From assembly GCF_007971225.1 (NCBI RefSeq), contig NZ_CP042435.1, positions 4,591,501-4,655,500 on the forward strand: a DNA stretch of 64,000 nt, written 5' to 3'. Origin of the DNA: Panacibacter ginsenosidivorans. GTDB lineage: Bacteria; Bacteroidota; Bacteroidia; Chitinophagales; Chitinophagaceae. Numbering within the stretch: the stretch's first letter is position 1; every line of letters starts with the position of its first letter. Position numbers and translations under genes: made by a program. The notes below the pieces were generated by a model. The model made no database searches and had not been told where the DNA came from. It saw only the letters and a program-made list of their open reading frames with translations. Positions 8,747 through 16,623 of the stretch are shown here, piece by piece.

Positions 8747-8786
8747 CGTCATTGACAAAGACTTTTATTAATAAAAAAATACCACA

Positions 8787-9296
8787 ATGAAATATGTTCA
8801 TTACAATTCAGAGCAATACTTCTTCGACCGTATTTTACATGGAGTAGTACTCGCTATCAAATGTGCAGGAAAAACGATTGTATATTTTCCGCAATTATTC
8901 GGCGGCTATTGCATGGCGCGTTGCCTGTTGAATAAAGAGACAAATGGAATACTTTGGGTGGCATTAACTGTTCTCTTTGCGATCATACTTTATCAATGTA
9001 TTTTTCTGCTAAAAGGTTTGCTGATCGCATTCAAAACAAAACGAAACTTTTGGTGGTTGCCCTTTTTTATTTTGTGCATTTTGTACACGTGTGTATTGCC
9101 GGTTGTGCTATTTTTTGGTTTGCTTCAAAAAGCAGCATTTTATTTTACGATAGAGTATGCAAATGGATTGACCTGGTTGTTTGCAATTGTCGCATGCGGT
9201 TATTTATACAGCAAGTATGAATTTTTAAATGATGGTGCACCAAAGATTGCGCTTGCAATATATAAGCTTGGGCACAGCATTGTCGAACGAATTTGA
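8787..9296 (+). CDS. Hypothetical integral membrane protein (169 aa)
   Basis: A 169-residue protein with three or four hydrophobic spans: about 56-76 (ILWVALTVLFAIILYQCIFL), 90-115, and 120-147 (FYFTIEYANGLTWLFAIVAC). Basic loops (KTKRN) lie between them. No family is recognised. It stands alone between a hairpin and a bidirectional terminator. Small membrane proteins are common on conjugative elements (entry exclusion, pore accessory), but nothing here proves such a role. Confidence 0.6.
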   Translation: MKYVHYNSEQYFFDRILHGVVLAIKCAGKTIVYFPQLFGGYCMARCLLNKETNGILWVALTVLFAIILYQCIFLLKGLLIAFKTKRNFWWLPFFILCILYTCVLPVVLFFGLLQKAAFYFTIEYANGLTWLFAIVACGYLYSKYEFLNDGAPKIALAIYKLGHSIVERI

Positions 9297-9366
9297 AAGA
9301 ATAAACAGCCTGATATTTTTGAAATCCAAACATATTATTTGGCGGTGAAGATCCTGCACTTGCTAA

Positions 9367-9397
9367 AGCAGGTTGGTGTTTAACCAACCTGCTTTTT
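9367..9397. terminator. Bidirectional terminator between convergent genes
   Basis: AGCAGGTTGGT-gttta-ACCAACCTGCT is followed by six T on the + strand. A shorter run of A precedes the stem, giving a weaker U tract on the other strand. It separates the membrane-protein gene (+) from the 96-residue gene (-). Confidence 0.85.
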
Positions 9398-9399
9398 TC

Positions 9400-9690
9400 T
9401 TAGCCTTTGGTTTGCAACGCAACTAGTTTATTGTAGGTATCTGTTAAGCCTGCCTTACCCAAAATATCCATCGCAATCGCTTTGATTTCTTCAAAAGTAT
9501 TGCTGTCCACTACTGCAAATAAACCATCACTGTCATTACCGCCTTTACTCGTCAGACCCGCTTCTATTAGTTTACTGAGCAGCAATACACTCTTACGCGG
9601 TATGCGAAGATTGATCTTAACTTCTTCATTCATGCCGGGAGAAGTAAGTAAGGTCTCGTAGACCATTTGCGCATCATTTTTTGATAACAT
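9400..9690 (-). CDS. Hypothetical protein (96 aa)
   Basis: A 96-residue, mostly helical protein on the strand opposite to its neighbours. It reads MLSKNDAQMVYETLLTSPGM at the start and contains a basic IPRKSVLLLSKLIEAGL helix. I do not recognise a family. Opposite orientation, small size and a shared intergenic region with the primase gene fit a regulator, but no helix-turn-helix is obvious. Confidence 0.55.
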   Translation of the reverse strand: MLSKNDAQMVYETLLTSPGMNEEVKINLRIPRKSVLLLSKLIEAGLTSKGGNDSDGLFAVVDSNTFEEIKAIAMDILGKAGLTDTYNKLVALQTKG

Positions 9691-9863
9691 CGTTCAATTT
9701 TTTTTCTTGTTCACAAAATCATTTTCACAAGGATAAAATTATAAGAGTGCATGCATATTTTACCCGATTAACCCCCGCGTATTTTGCGGGGGTCATTTAT
9801 ATTTTCCGGGTGAGTTCTAATTTCATTATGCGAATTGATTTGTGAATTTGAAAACTGTGAAGT

Positions 9864-10742
9864 ATGAACATCAAACAAGCAAAAGAGATTGATATAGTCT
9901 CTTATTTATCCAGGTTAGGTTATGAACCGGCGTATAAAAGCGGGAATAATGTATGGTATCATTCCCCGTTACGCAACGAAAGAACGCCATCCTTCAGCGT
10001 TAACTTTAAAACCAATGAATGGTATGACTGGGGCGAAGGAAAAGGCGGTAATATTATCGATTTTGGTATCCGGTACCACAACTGCTCGGTAGGTGATCTG
10101 CTGCAAAAGTTGGATGGCCCCGGCATCGCCAGGCATCAACAACAGCACACAGAAAAACCAAAGGAGGAAGAAAATCAAATTAAAGTCTTGTCTGTTCACC
10201 TGCTTTCTTCGTACCCGCTGATAAAGTATCTTGACAAAAGAAAAATTACCCGTGATATAGCAGATAAATATTGCAGCGAAGTGCGGTACCAGCTGAACAA
10301 TAAAGTGTATTATGCCATCGGGTTCCCGAACAATGCGGGAGGGTATGAATTACGCAACGAATATATCAAAGCTGCGAGCACGCCAAAGGATATTACCTAC
10401 ATTGATCACGGTGCTAAAGCGCTTACTGTTTTTGAAGGCTTTTTCAACTTCCTCACTTACCAGGTTTTGAACCGCCAACAGGCATCTGAATCAACCAATT
10501 TTCTAATTCTTAATTCCACTTCATTTTTTGAAAAAAGCCTGCCATTAATGCAGACACATGATCGTGTACACCTTTACCTGGACAATGATAAAACCGGTCA
10601 GAAATGTACTGAAAAGGTCCTGCAACTGGACAAAGAAAAGTTTATAGACGAACGCAAACCGTATCACCAGTATGGGGATCTCAATGACTGGCTTATGAGC
10701 ATAACAAAATCGCAAAGGCACCGGTTAATGCATAAACATTGA
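9864..10742 (+). CDS. Toprim-domain DNA primase, zinc-finger ligands lost
   Basis: A 292-residue DnaG-like primase of the kind carried by Bacteroidota integrative elements. Residues 1-75 keep the CHC2 zinc-finger fold pattern (PLRNERTPSFSVN, then EGKGGNIIDFG), but the usual Cys/His ligands are replaced by Ser, Arg, Asp and Glu, so it probably binds no zinc. The Toprim catalytic acidic motifs are present: glutamate in LTVFEGFFN near residue 194 and aspartates in LYLDNDKTGQ near 234. It would prime complementary-strand synthesis of transferred DNA. It lies upstream of the candidate oriT and mob genes. Confidence 0.85.
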   Translation: MNIKQAKEIDIVSYLSRLGYEPAYKSGNNVWYHSPLRNERTPSFSVNFKTNEWYDWGEGKGGNIIDFGIRYHNCSVGDLLQKLDGPGIARHQQQHTEKPKEEENQIKVLSVHLLSSYPLIKYLDKRKITRDIADKYCSEVRYQLNNKVYYAIGFPNNAGGYELRNEYIKAASTPKDITYIDHGAKALTVFEGFFNFLTYQVLNRQQASESTNFLILNSTSFFEKSLPLMQTHDRVHLYLDNDKTGQKCTEKVLQLDKEKFIDERKPYHQYGDLNDWLMSITKSQRHRLMHKH

Positions 10743-10844
10743 TCTTCTCTTTGGCCAGCCCGGGACTTCGGGGTAATCTCTAAAGACATTTTGTAGCAGA
10801 CTGCCGTTCGCGGCGTGGGTGAGATTGCCTGTTTTTGCAATCCG

Positions 10845-10904
10845 CCAGATGTACCGTTGTATCACAACGGAATCTGGCTGCCCTTACTCCGGAGTCGTGG
10901 GCAG
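10845..10904. other. Candidate origin of transfer (stacked hairpins)
   Basis: Two adjacent inverted-repeat structures lie in the gap between primase and mobC. The first pairs CCAGAT/ATCTGG and CCGTTGT/ACAACGG around a 3-nt loop (10845-10877). The second pairs CTGCCC/GGGCAG (10878-10904) and encloses the perfect palindrome ACTCCGGAGT. Inverted repeats directly upstream of mobC and the relaxase gene are the usual place and shape of an oriT. No nic site can be identified by eye. Confidence 0.55.
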
Positions 10905-10959
10905 TCACCTGGAAGACTACATGGGAACATCATTTTTAAACAGCGTAAAGGATAACGTG

Positions 10960-11352
10960 ATGGAGAACAAAAGTGACAAACGCACCCGATGGTTGCATAT
11001 ACGATTGACGGAAAGAGAACAACAAAAAATCCGCGACAAACATAAGCAATCGACCAGCCGCAAACTCAGTGATTATGCGCGCAAAGTATTACTGGATAAA
11101 ACGATCAAAGTAAAACAGCGCAACCAGTCACTAGACGACTTTATGGCAGAGATGATCCAGTTGCGTAATGAACTAAATGCGATCGGCAACAACTACAACC
11201 AGGTGGTAAAAAAACTGCACATGCTGAAAGATTTTTCGGACGTAAAAAGCTGGTTGTTGCTGCATGAATCAGCACACCAAATGTTACAGCAGAAAGTAGC
11301 AGAAATCAAATCAAAAATTAACCAAATAGATGACCAATGGTTGCAAGGATAA
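10960..11352 (+). CDS. Mobilization accessory protein (MobC/ribbon-helix-helix type)
   Basis: A 130-residue protein with the hallmarks of relaxase accessory proteins: an N-terminal ribbon (WLHIRLTEREQQKIRDKHK), a helical KLSDYARKVLLDK segment, then a coiled-coil half with RNELNAIGNNYNQVVKKLH, which is the conserved block of the MobC family. Such proteins bind oriT and help load the relaxase. The frame is open further upstream, but that part covers the hairpin region, so I use the ATG at 10960 preceded by AAAGGA. It overlaps the relaxase start by 16 bp, indicating translational coupling. Confidence 0.85.
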   Translation: MENKSDKRTRWLHIRLTEREQQKIRDKHKQSTSRKLSDYARKVLLDKTIKVKQRNQSLDDFMAEMIQLRNELNAIGNNYNQVVKKLHMLKDFSDVKSWLLLHESAHQMLQQKVAEIKSKINQIDDQWLQG

Positions 11353-12611
11353 AATTCGTTGAAAGCCTTCGTGATGTCATGCATTATAATGAGAATAAGT
11401 TGAAGGAAAAGGTCGCTTCATTTATACATGCAGCGAACTATGGAAAAGATACCGATAGACTTGGTTTTACAGAGCGCTATAAACGGCTGGAATTGCAGGC
11501 AGCTTATCATGAGACCGCAGAGAAGAAAATCGTGCATATCTCGCTCAATTTTGATCCCGCTGAAAAACTGGATAAAACCAGGCTTGCGGAGATTGCGGAT
11601 GCCTATATGCAAAGGATCGGCTTTGGCGGACAACCTTACCTGGTCTATGAACATTACGACGCGCAGCACCCGCACATTCATATCGTCTCTACAAACATCA
11701 GGCGAGACGGTACGCGTATCAAATCGCATTATATCGGTAAAGAAAAGTCTGAACCTGCAAGAAAAGAAATTGAAAAGTTGTTCGGTCTTATCCCGGCTGA
11801 ATCGGGCAAACAAAAAGAGTTGTTCCAACTCAAGCATGAAACGTTAGCACGTATCCTGACACAATATAAATACACTTCGATTCATGAACTAAATGCTGTC
11901 TTAAAACATATCAACATTATGGCTGACCGGTGCCGCCCGGAATCAAGAACATACAAGCATGGAGGACTGGTTTACCGCAAGCTTGATAAAAACGGTGATC
12001 CTACCGGTGTGCCGGTAAAAGCTAGTCAAATTTATCTCAAACCAGGTCTAAAATTTCTGGAAGAAAAATTTAAGCAGAACGAAGAACTGAGAAAGCCCTT
12101 TAAGCAGCGTATTAAGAACGCCGTTGATTTTGCTTTTGCCGGTCGCCCTGTTGGTACCATGAATGAGTTTATTGCGGCTCTAAAAAAAGAACGCATTGAG
12201 GTGGTGTTGCGAGAAAATGACAAGGGTGTGATATATGGTCTGACCTATATAGATACCGAAAAGAAATGCGTGTTTAATGGCAGTGACTTGGATTCGAAGA
12301 AACAATACAGTGCCAATGCAATTCAGGAACGATTAAAAGGAGAAACTTTTACTCAACAAAATAAACAACAGCAAAAACAAGAACCGCAACAGATAAATAT
12401 TCCCCGGCAAAAACAGCAGAAAGATAATTCTGCACAACAAATTATTCCATTTCCTGCTACGGATGGAACCCAAAAATTCAAATCAATATCACCATCTGAT
12501 GGAAAAAACATTTTACAGGAATTAATTCAACCTGAATATGCAAATGATCAAATTCCATATGAACTAAAAAAACAAAAACGCAAAAGAAAAAGAAAAAGAC
12601 ATCATTTATAA
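11337..12611 (+). CDS. Relaxase / mobilization nuclease (MobP-type)
   Basis: A 424-residue relaxase. The metal-binding histidine motif is clear at residues 104-117 (HYDAQHPHIHIVST). An upstream tyrosine candidate for nicking lies in the first 20 residues (VMHYNENKL), and conserved IRRDGTRIKSHYIG follows the histidine motif. The C-terminal third is Gln/Lys-rich and ends in a highly basic tail (KKQKRKRKRKRHH), a likely DNA-contact or low-complexity region. The enzyme would nick oriT and stay covalently bound to the strand being transferred. It is encoded between mobC and the coupling-protein gene. Confidence 0.92.
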   Translation: MVARIKFVESLRDVMHYNENKLKEKVASFIHAANYGKDTDRLGFTERYKRLELQAAYHETAEKKIVHISLNFDPAEKLDKTRLAEIADAYMQRIGFGGQPYLVYEHYDAQHPHIHIVSTNIRRDGTRIKSHYIGKEKSEPARKEIEKLFGLIPAESGKQKELFQLKHETLARILTQYKYTSIHELNAVLKHINIMADRCRPESRTYKHGGLVYRKLDKNGDPTGVPVKASQIYLKPGLKFLEEKFKQNEELRKPFKQRIKNAVDFAFAGRPVGTMNEFIAALKKERIEVVLRENDKGVIYGLTYIDTEKKCVFNGSDLDSKKQYSANAIQERLKGETFTQQNKQQQKQEPQQINIPRQKQQKDNSAQQIIPFPATDGTQKFKSISPSDGKNILQELIQPEYANDQIPYELKKQKRKRKRKRHHL

Positions 12612-12626
12612 AACAAGGAGGTGTGT

Positions 12627-14612
12627 ATGTCAACGACAGGTGAGAATGATCAGGGGTTAAGAAAGATCATCGACATGACCAGGATGATAAGCATTGTATT
12701 GTTGCTTCTTCATTTTTATTACTACTGTTATGCTGCATTCGCAACATGGCACTTGACTTATGAAATAACGGACAGGATACTTGCCAACATCAGCAGATCG
12801 GGTTTATTCAATAGTTTTCAGAGATCAAAAATCATTGCGCTCGTTTTTCTTTTTATATCGTTGATAGGTGTAAGAGGTAGAAAAAGTGACAAGCACAATT
12901 ACAGAACAGCATTGGCTTATTTACTGACAGGTTTGTTATTGTATTTTATCAGTGGGTTATTGCTGAATTGGGACACCATAATTACAACAGTAGCTGTTGT
13001 TTATTTTATGATTACTGCAACCGGCTACCTGCTTGTGTTATCAGGCGGTGTGATGCTTTCACGCATCATCAGAAATAATTTAAGCAACGAAGTCTTTAAC
13101 AAGCATAATGAAACATTTCCGCAGGAAGAACGATTGCTGGAGAATGAATATTCGATTAACCTGCCGGCGGAATACATCTTCAAAGGAAAGAAACGGAATA
13201 GCTGGATCAATTTCCTCAACGCCAGAAGGTCGATTCTTTGTCTTGGTGGACCTGGCTCGGGCAAGAGTTTCTATATCGTTGAGAATTGTATCCGCCAACT
13301 CACCGCTAAACATTTTACGCAATTTATTTTTGATTTTAAGTATCCGGAATTAACAACACTTGCATACAATGAGTTTCTTAAACACCATAAACGTTATCCT
13401 GTTGTTCCGAAATTTTATACCGTCAATTTTTCAAATCTTGAATGCTCGCATCGTTGTAATCCATTGTTCCCTGAATTAATGAATGACATACTGGATGCAA
13501 TGGATGCCAGCAAAACTATTTTGTTAAGCATAAATAAAACGTGGTCCCAACGGCAAGGTGAATTCTTTGTCGAGTCACCAATTAATTTACTCGCTGCTGT
13601 CTTTTGGTTTTTGAAAAAATTTCAGCAAGGTAAATATTGTACGCTGCCACATGCGATAGAATTGTTGCAAATGGAATACGACAAAGTGTTTACTATACTT
13701 AACAGTGAGCCGGAAATAAGAACCCTTATCAATCCCTTTATCAACGCGTATTTAAATGATGTAATGGAAACAGTGGAAAGCCAGTTTGCTTCGGTGAAAA
13801 TACCGATGGGAAGATTGTCGTCTCCGCAGCTTTATTATATTTTATCAGGCAATGATTTTACATTGGATATAAACAACCCTGATGAGCCAAAAATTGTTTG
13901 CCTCGGTAACGACCCGGTTAAAGCGGATGCATTGGCACCGATCATATCATTGTTCTGTGACCGGTTGAATAAAATTATTAATCAACAAGGCAAGCAAAAA
14001 TGTGCAACTGTTTATGATGAATTTGCCACGTTGCGCGCCGGCAGTGTTGCTAAAGTTATTGCTACCGGCAGGTCAAACAATATCGTCTGTATCCTTGCGC
14101 TGCAGGACTACAGCCAATTAAAGCAGGTTTATTCAAAAGAAGAAGCTGAAACAATATTTAATATCTGCGGTAATGTTATCTCTGGTCAGGTCAGTGGCGA
14201 AACTGCTAAACTGCTGGCTGAACGGTTCCCTAAAACCATGCAGGATCGTCAAAGCCTGTCGATAAACAGCAACGACACTTCCATAAGTAAATCAAAGCAA
14301 CTGGAGCACGCTATACCAGCATCAACAATCAGCAGTTTATCAAGTGGTGAATTTGTAGGAATCGTTGCTGATAATCCTGACCAGCCAATTGAATTGAAGC
14401 CCTTCCATTGCAGGATTAAAAATGATCTTGAAAAAATAAAAAAAGAGAAAGCATCTTATAAAGCTTTGCCAATCGTGAGAAAAGTTAATAGAATTATTGT
14501 TGAGAGCGACTTTCAACGGATCAAAAATGAGGTGGCCGAGATAGAAGTGACGGTTATGCAGGAGCTGCTTGCAGACCCCGACAAGCATATTTTAATTATA
14601 AAGAAAGATTAA
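12627..14612 (+). CDS. Type IV coupling protein (TraG/VirD4 family)
   Basis: A 661-residue conjugative ATPase that links the relaxase-DNA complex to the secretion channel. Three to four N-terminal membrane spans lie within the first 150 residues. The cytoplasmic ATPase has Walker A GGPGSGKSFY near residue 210, Walker B YDEFATL near 467, and the ALQDYSQLKQVY block typical of the TraM-recognition region. A GTG six bases upstream is also in frame, but I choose the ATG at 12627 because AAGGAGG ends about 5 bp before it, an unusually strong Shine-Dalgarno for this phylum. It follows the relaxase by 15 bp. Confidence 0.9.
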   Translation: MSTTGENDQGLRKIIDMTRMISIVLLLLHFYYYCYAAFATWHLTYEITDRILANISRSGLFNSFQRSKIIALVFLFISLIGVRGRKSDKHNYRTALAYLLTGLLLYFISGLLLNWDTIITTVAVVYFMITATGYLLVLSGGVMLSRIIRNNLSNEVFNKHNETFPQEERLLENEYSINLPAEYIFKGKKRNSWINFLNARRSILCLGGPGSGKSFYIVENCIRQLTAKHFTQFIFDFKYPELTTLAYNEFLKHHKRYPVVPKFYTVNFSNLECSHRCNPLFPELMNDILDAMDASKTILLSINKTWSQRQGEFFVESPINLLAAVFWFLKKFQQGKYCTLPHAIELLQMEYDKVFTILNSEPEIRTLINPFINAYLNDVMETVESQFASVKIPMGRLSSPQLYYILSGNDFTLDINNPDEPKIVCLGNDPVKADALAPIISLFCDRLNKIINQQGKQKCATVYDEFATLRAGSVAKVIATGRSNNIVCILALQDYSQLKQVYSKEEAETIFNICGNVISGQVSGETAKLLAERFPKTMQDRQSLSINSNDTSISKSKQLEHAIPASTISSLSSGEFVGIVADNPDQPIELKPFHCRIKNDLEKIKKEKASYKALPIVRKVNRIIVESDFQRIKNEVAEIEVTVMQELLADPDKHILIIKKD

Positions 14613-14665
14613 TCCTTTATAAAACTTTTGCCAAACTTATTTTTTATAAGCAGTTATGCTGCACA

Positions 14666-14695
14666 TTTTTACTGCACAAATTTGTACAGTAAAAA
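14666..14695. promoter_or_regulatory. 30-bp near-perfect palindrome, candidate operator
   Basis: The arms ACTGCACAAA and TTTGTACAGT differ from perfect symmetry at one position and are flanked by a T run on the left and an A run on the right. It lies 93 bp upstream of the chosen start of the 595-residue gene. The half-site ATTTGTACA recurs at 18123-18131 next to the integrase end of the element. A dimeric repressor site is the simplest reading. A loopless terminator stem for the coupling-protein gene is an alternative. Confidence 0.6.
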
Positions 14696-14787
14696 ATATT
14701 TTGGACTTCCCTTTGGTACTTTTTCCGGTACTATTTGTTTTAATAGTTTCAACAGCAAGTAATTCAGCTCAAACACCTGCCTTTATA

Positions 14788-16575
14788 ATGGATCACAGCA
14801 CTATAAGCCTACAAGAACTTACGCGCATAGAAAACTTACCTATGAGCGTAGAAGAAGTCTGCAGCAAGTATAAACTATTTACCCTGAAAGACTTTCTGGA
14901 TTACTGGAGCCAGCATGGCTCTTTTAGTGGACTGGATGATTGCGATCATAACATGGAAATTGTGTTGAGCTTTGTTGCGAATAAATATGCCTTGATGCCC
15001 GTTTTGATTAAGGAGAACTTACGCGGCGAAGAAGCGGTGCCGTTGCTTATCAGACGTCTTGACAATACTGCTAAAATAATGCTTTGCCAGCTTATTGCGG
15101 TTGTGACGAGCGACTATGCGCCAAGGATCAAGGGGCTGCTCGTCAATTACGGCTGGTCTGTTAAAAATAACGAAGGTCTCTTTGAATTTCTTTACGGTGA
15201 CAAATGCAACTTTCTAAATAGTGATTTGACGGCGTCCGTTTCAAGTAAAATTACACAACTCAAAAACCGCATCACTTCTATACTTCCGATGCTTGCCACA
15301 AATTCCAGCAAAGGGGTGTCTGATACCCGGCAACACCTACTTGGATTATTACCTCCTAATTCCGGAAAAAAAATTTTCGCCCCACAAAAAGGTGTTTCAG
15401 GAAACGATAAAATAGCATTATTTAAATTGATTGATTTGCTTATAGAAGGCGGACTTGTGTTGGATGAAAAAGAAATGCGGTATTTCTCAAAACTATTTTT
15501 TGTCATGCCTGAAAAAAACAAGAATGGGATTGCAGCAGTCAGCGAAGCAGGTTATGATCAGGAAATGAAGGACTTTATGCGGGAATATTTCCAGTCTCTT
15601 TTTCTATGTCTGTCTTTCCTGCAAACTGACGATCTCGCAGATTACGATCTTGATTTATATAATGATGTGATGGTAATCGATCAGGCTTTTGTTAACCGGA
15701 TTAATACCCGCGAAAGCGTACACTTCACACGTCATTTATATGTCAATGTTTTAGCCTCCGTGTTTGAACCCAAATATTGTTTACTGGATGGCATAAACGC
15801 AAAGCAGGATAAAAGGCGTACATCACGCAAACAATATGCATGGAAAGCCTCCTACCTGATCAAAAAAGAATTTGCTGCAATGTTCAATTTCATGGCACTT
15901 GTAAATGAGTTTGAAAAGTATATCACAGCTGAAAGTACATCTGGTCACAACATAGATGTAGAAGCCTTAATAAAAGAGCAGTTAAGTGAAAAAGACATGC
16001 GACATATTCACAGAATTAAGAAAATTTGCCTGGTGTTGTTGTCTCATGAATTCGGTCTGACGGAAAATAAACAAGGGCAAATCATCATTCCTCCTTCAAT
16101 TAGCCTACACTATAAAACAATATTCGCAAAGATCCTTGACAGTTTTAAATTGCCTGCTACATTATCGTTTTTATTAGCCAGGTTAAAAGAAATTGAACCT
16201 CATGCAAAACTACAACTCGTTGAAATAAGATCAGCTTTGATGGCTGACACTGAAAAGTTTTTTTGCGTAGGAGAAACAGATTCCTTTGGACTGGTCGAAT
16301 GGAGACGCTCAGGTAAAAAGTTCAGGACATTATCGCTTGAGACGATTGCGATAGAATTTTTAACCAGGGCGGACACTCCAATGTATACAGATGATATTCT
16401 TAGCTACATCAGGCGTTTCCGGCTGATTACACCTAGCGAACTTGATGCGGTACTAAAGAAACCTGGTGCAAGTTCATTTATCGTTTTTAAAAATGACATA
16501 GTTGGTCTTAAACAAAAAAATTATGCCGGCGAAATTGTTTACGTGCTGCCTATAAAAATAAGCAGCAACAAGTAA
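14788..16575 (+). CDS. Unknown 595-residue protein with RNAP-alpha-CTD-like repeats and C-terminal winged helix
   Basis: This cargo gene sits between the mob module and the integrase. Near the N-terminus two helix-hairpin-helix-like repeats resemble RNA polymerase alpha C-terminal domains: LPMSVEEVCSKYKLFTLKDF with a degenerate turn, and a second that reads IKGLLVNYGWSVKNNEGLFE. The last 70 residues (TIAIEFLTRADTPMYTDDIL, then FIVFKNDIVGLKQ) fit a HARE-HTH-type winged helix. The middle is a helical domain I do not recognise. Both end modules normally bind nucleic acid, and known HARE-HTH proteins are linked to DNA modification and restriction contexts. The frame is open from 14656, but that extension covers the palindromic operator, so 14788 is preferred. 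Function is unknown; defence or element regulation is only a guess. Confidence 0.6.
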   Translation: MDHSTISLQELTRIENLPMSVEEVCSKYKLFTLKDFLDYWSQHGSFSGLDDCDHNMEIVLSFVANKYALMPVLIKENLRGEEAVPLLIRRLDNTAKIMLCQLIAVVTSDYAPRIKGLLVNYGWSVKNNEGLFEFLYGDKCNFLNSDLTASVSSKITQLKNRITSILPMLATNSSKGVSDTRQHLLGLLPPNSGKKIFAPQKGVSGNDKIALFKLIDLLIEGGLVLDEKEMRYFSKLFFVMPEKNKNGIAAVSEAGYDQEMKDFMREYFQSLFLCLSFLQTDDLADYDLDLYNDVMVIDQAFVNRINTRESVHFTRHLYVNVLASVFEPKYCLLDGINAKQDKRRTSRKQYAWKASYLIKKEFAAMFNFMALVNEFEKYITAESTSGHNIDVEALIKEQLSEKDMRHIHRIKKICLVLLSHEFGLTENKQGQIIIPPSISLHYKTIFAKILDSFKLPATLSFLLARLKEIEPHAKLQLVEIRSALMADTEKFFCVGETDSFGLVEWRRSGKKFRTLSLETIAIEFLTRADTPMYTDDILSYIRRFRLITPSELDAVLKKPGASSFIVFKNDIVGLKQKNYAGEIVYVLPIKISSNK

Positions 16576-16596
16576 GGCGGCAATGATAGTGCCGCC
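16576..16596. terminator. Hairpin between convergent genes
   Basis: GGCGGCA-atgatag-TGCCGCC begins at the stop of the 595-residue gene and lies 27 bp before the integrase stop on the other strand. There is no U tract on either side, so it is a probable but imperfect terminator. Confidence 0.6.
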
Positions 16597-16623
16597 TATG
16601 TAATTGGGTAAAAAAAACAGCCC

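Noticed and set aside
11418-11847. Two 139-codon frames overlapping the relaxase gene on both strands
   Set aside because: They are shadows of the relaxase frame, which carries the conserved histidine motif.
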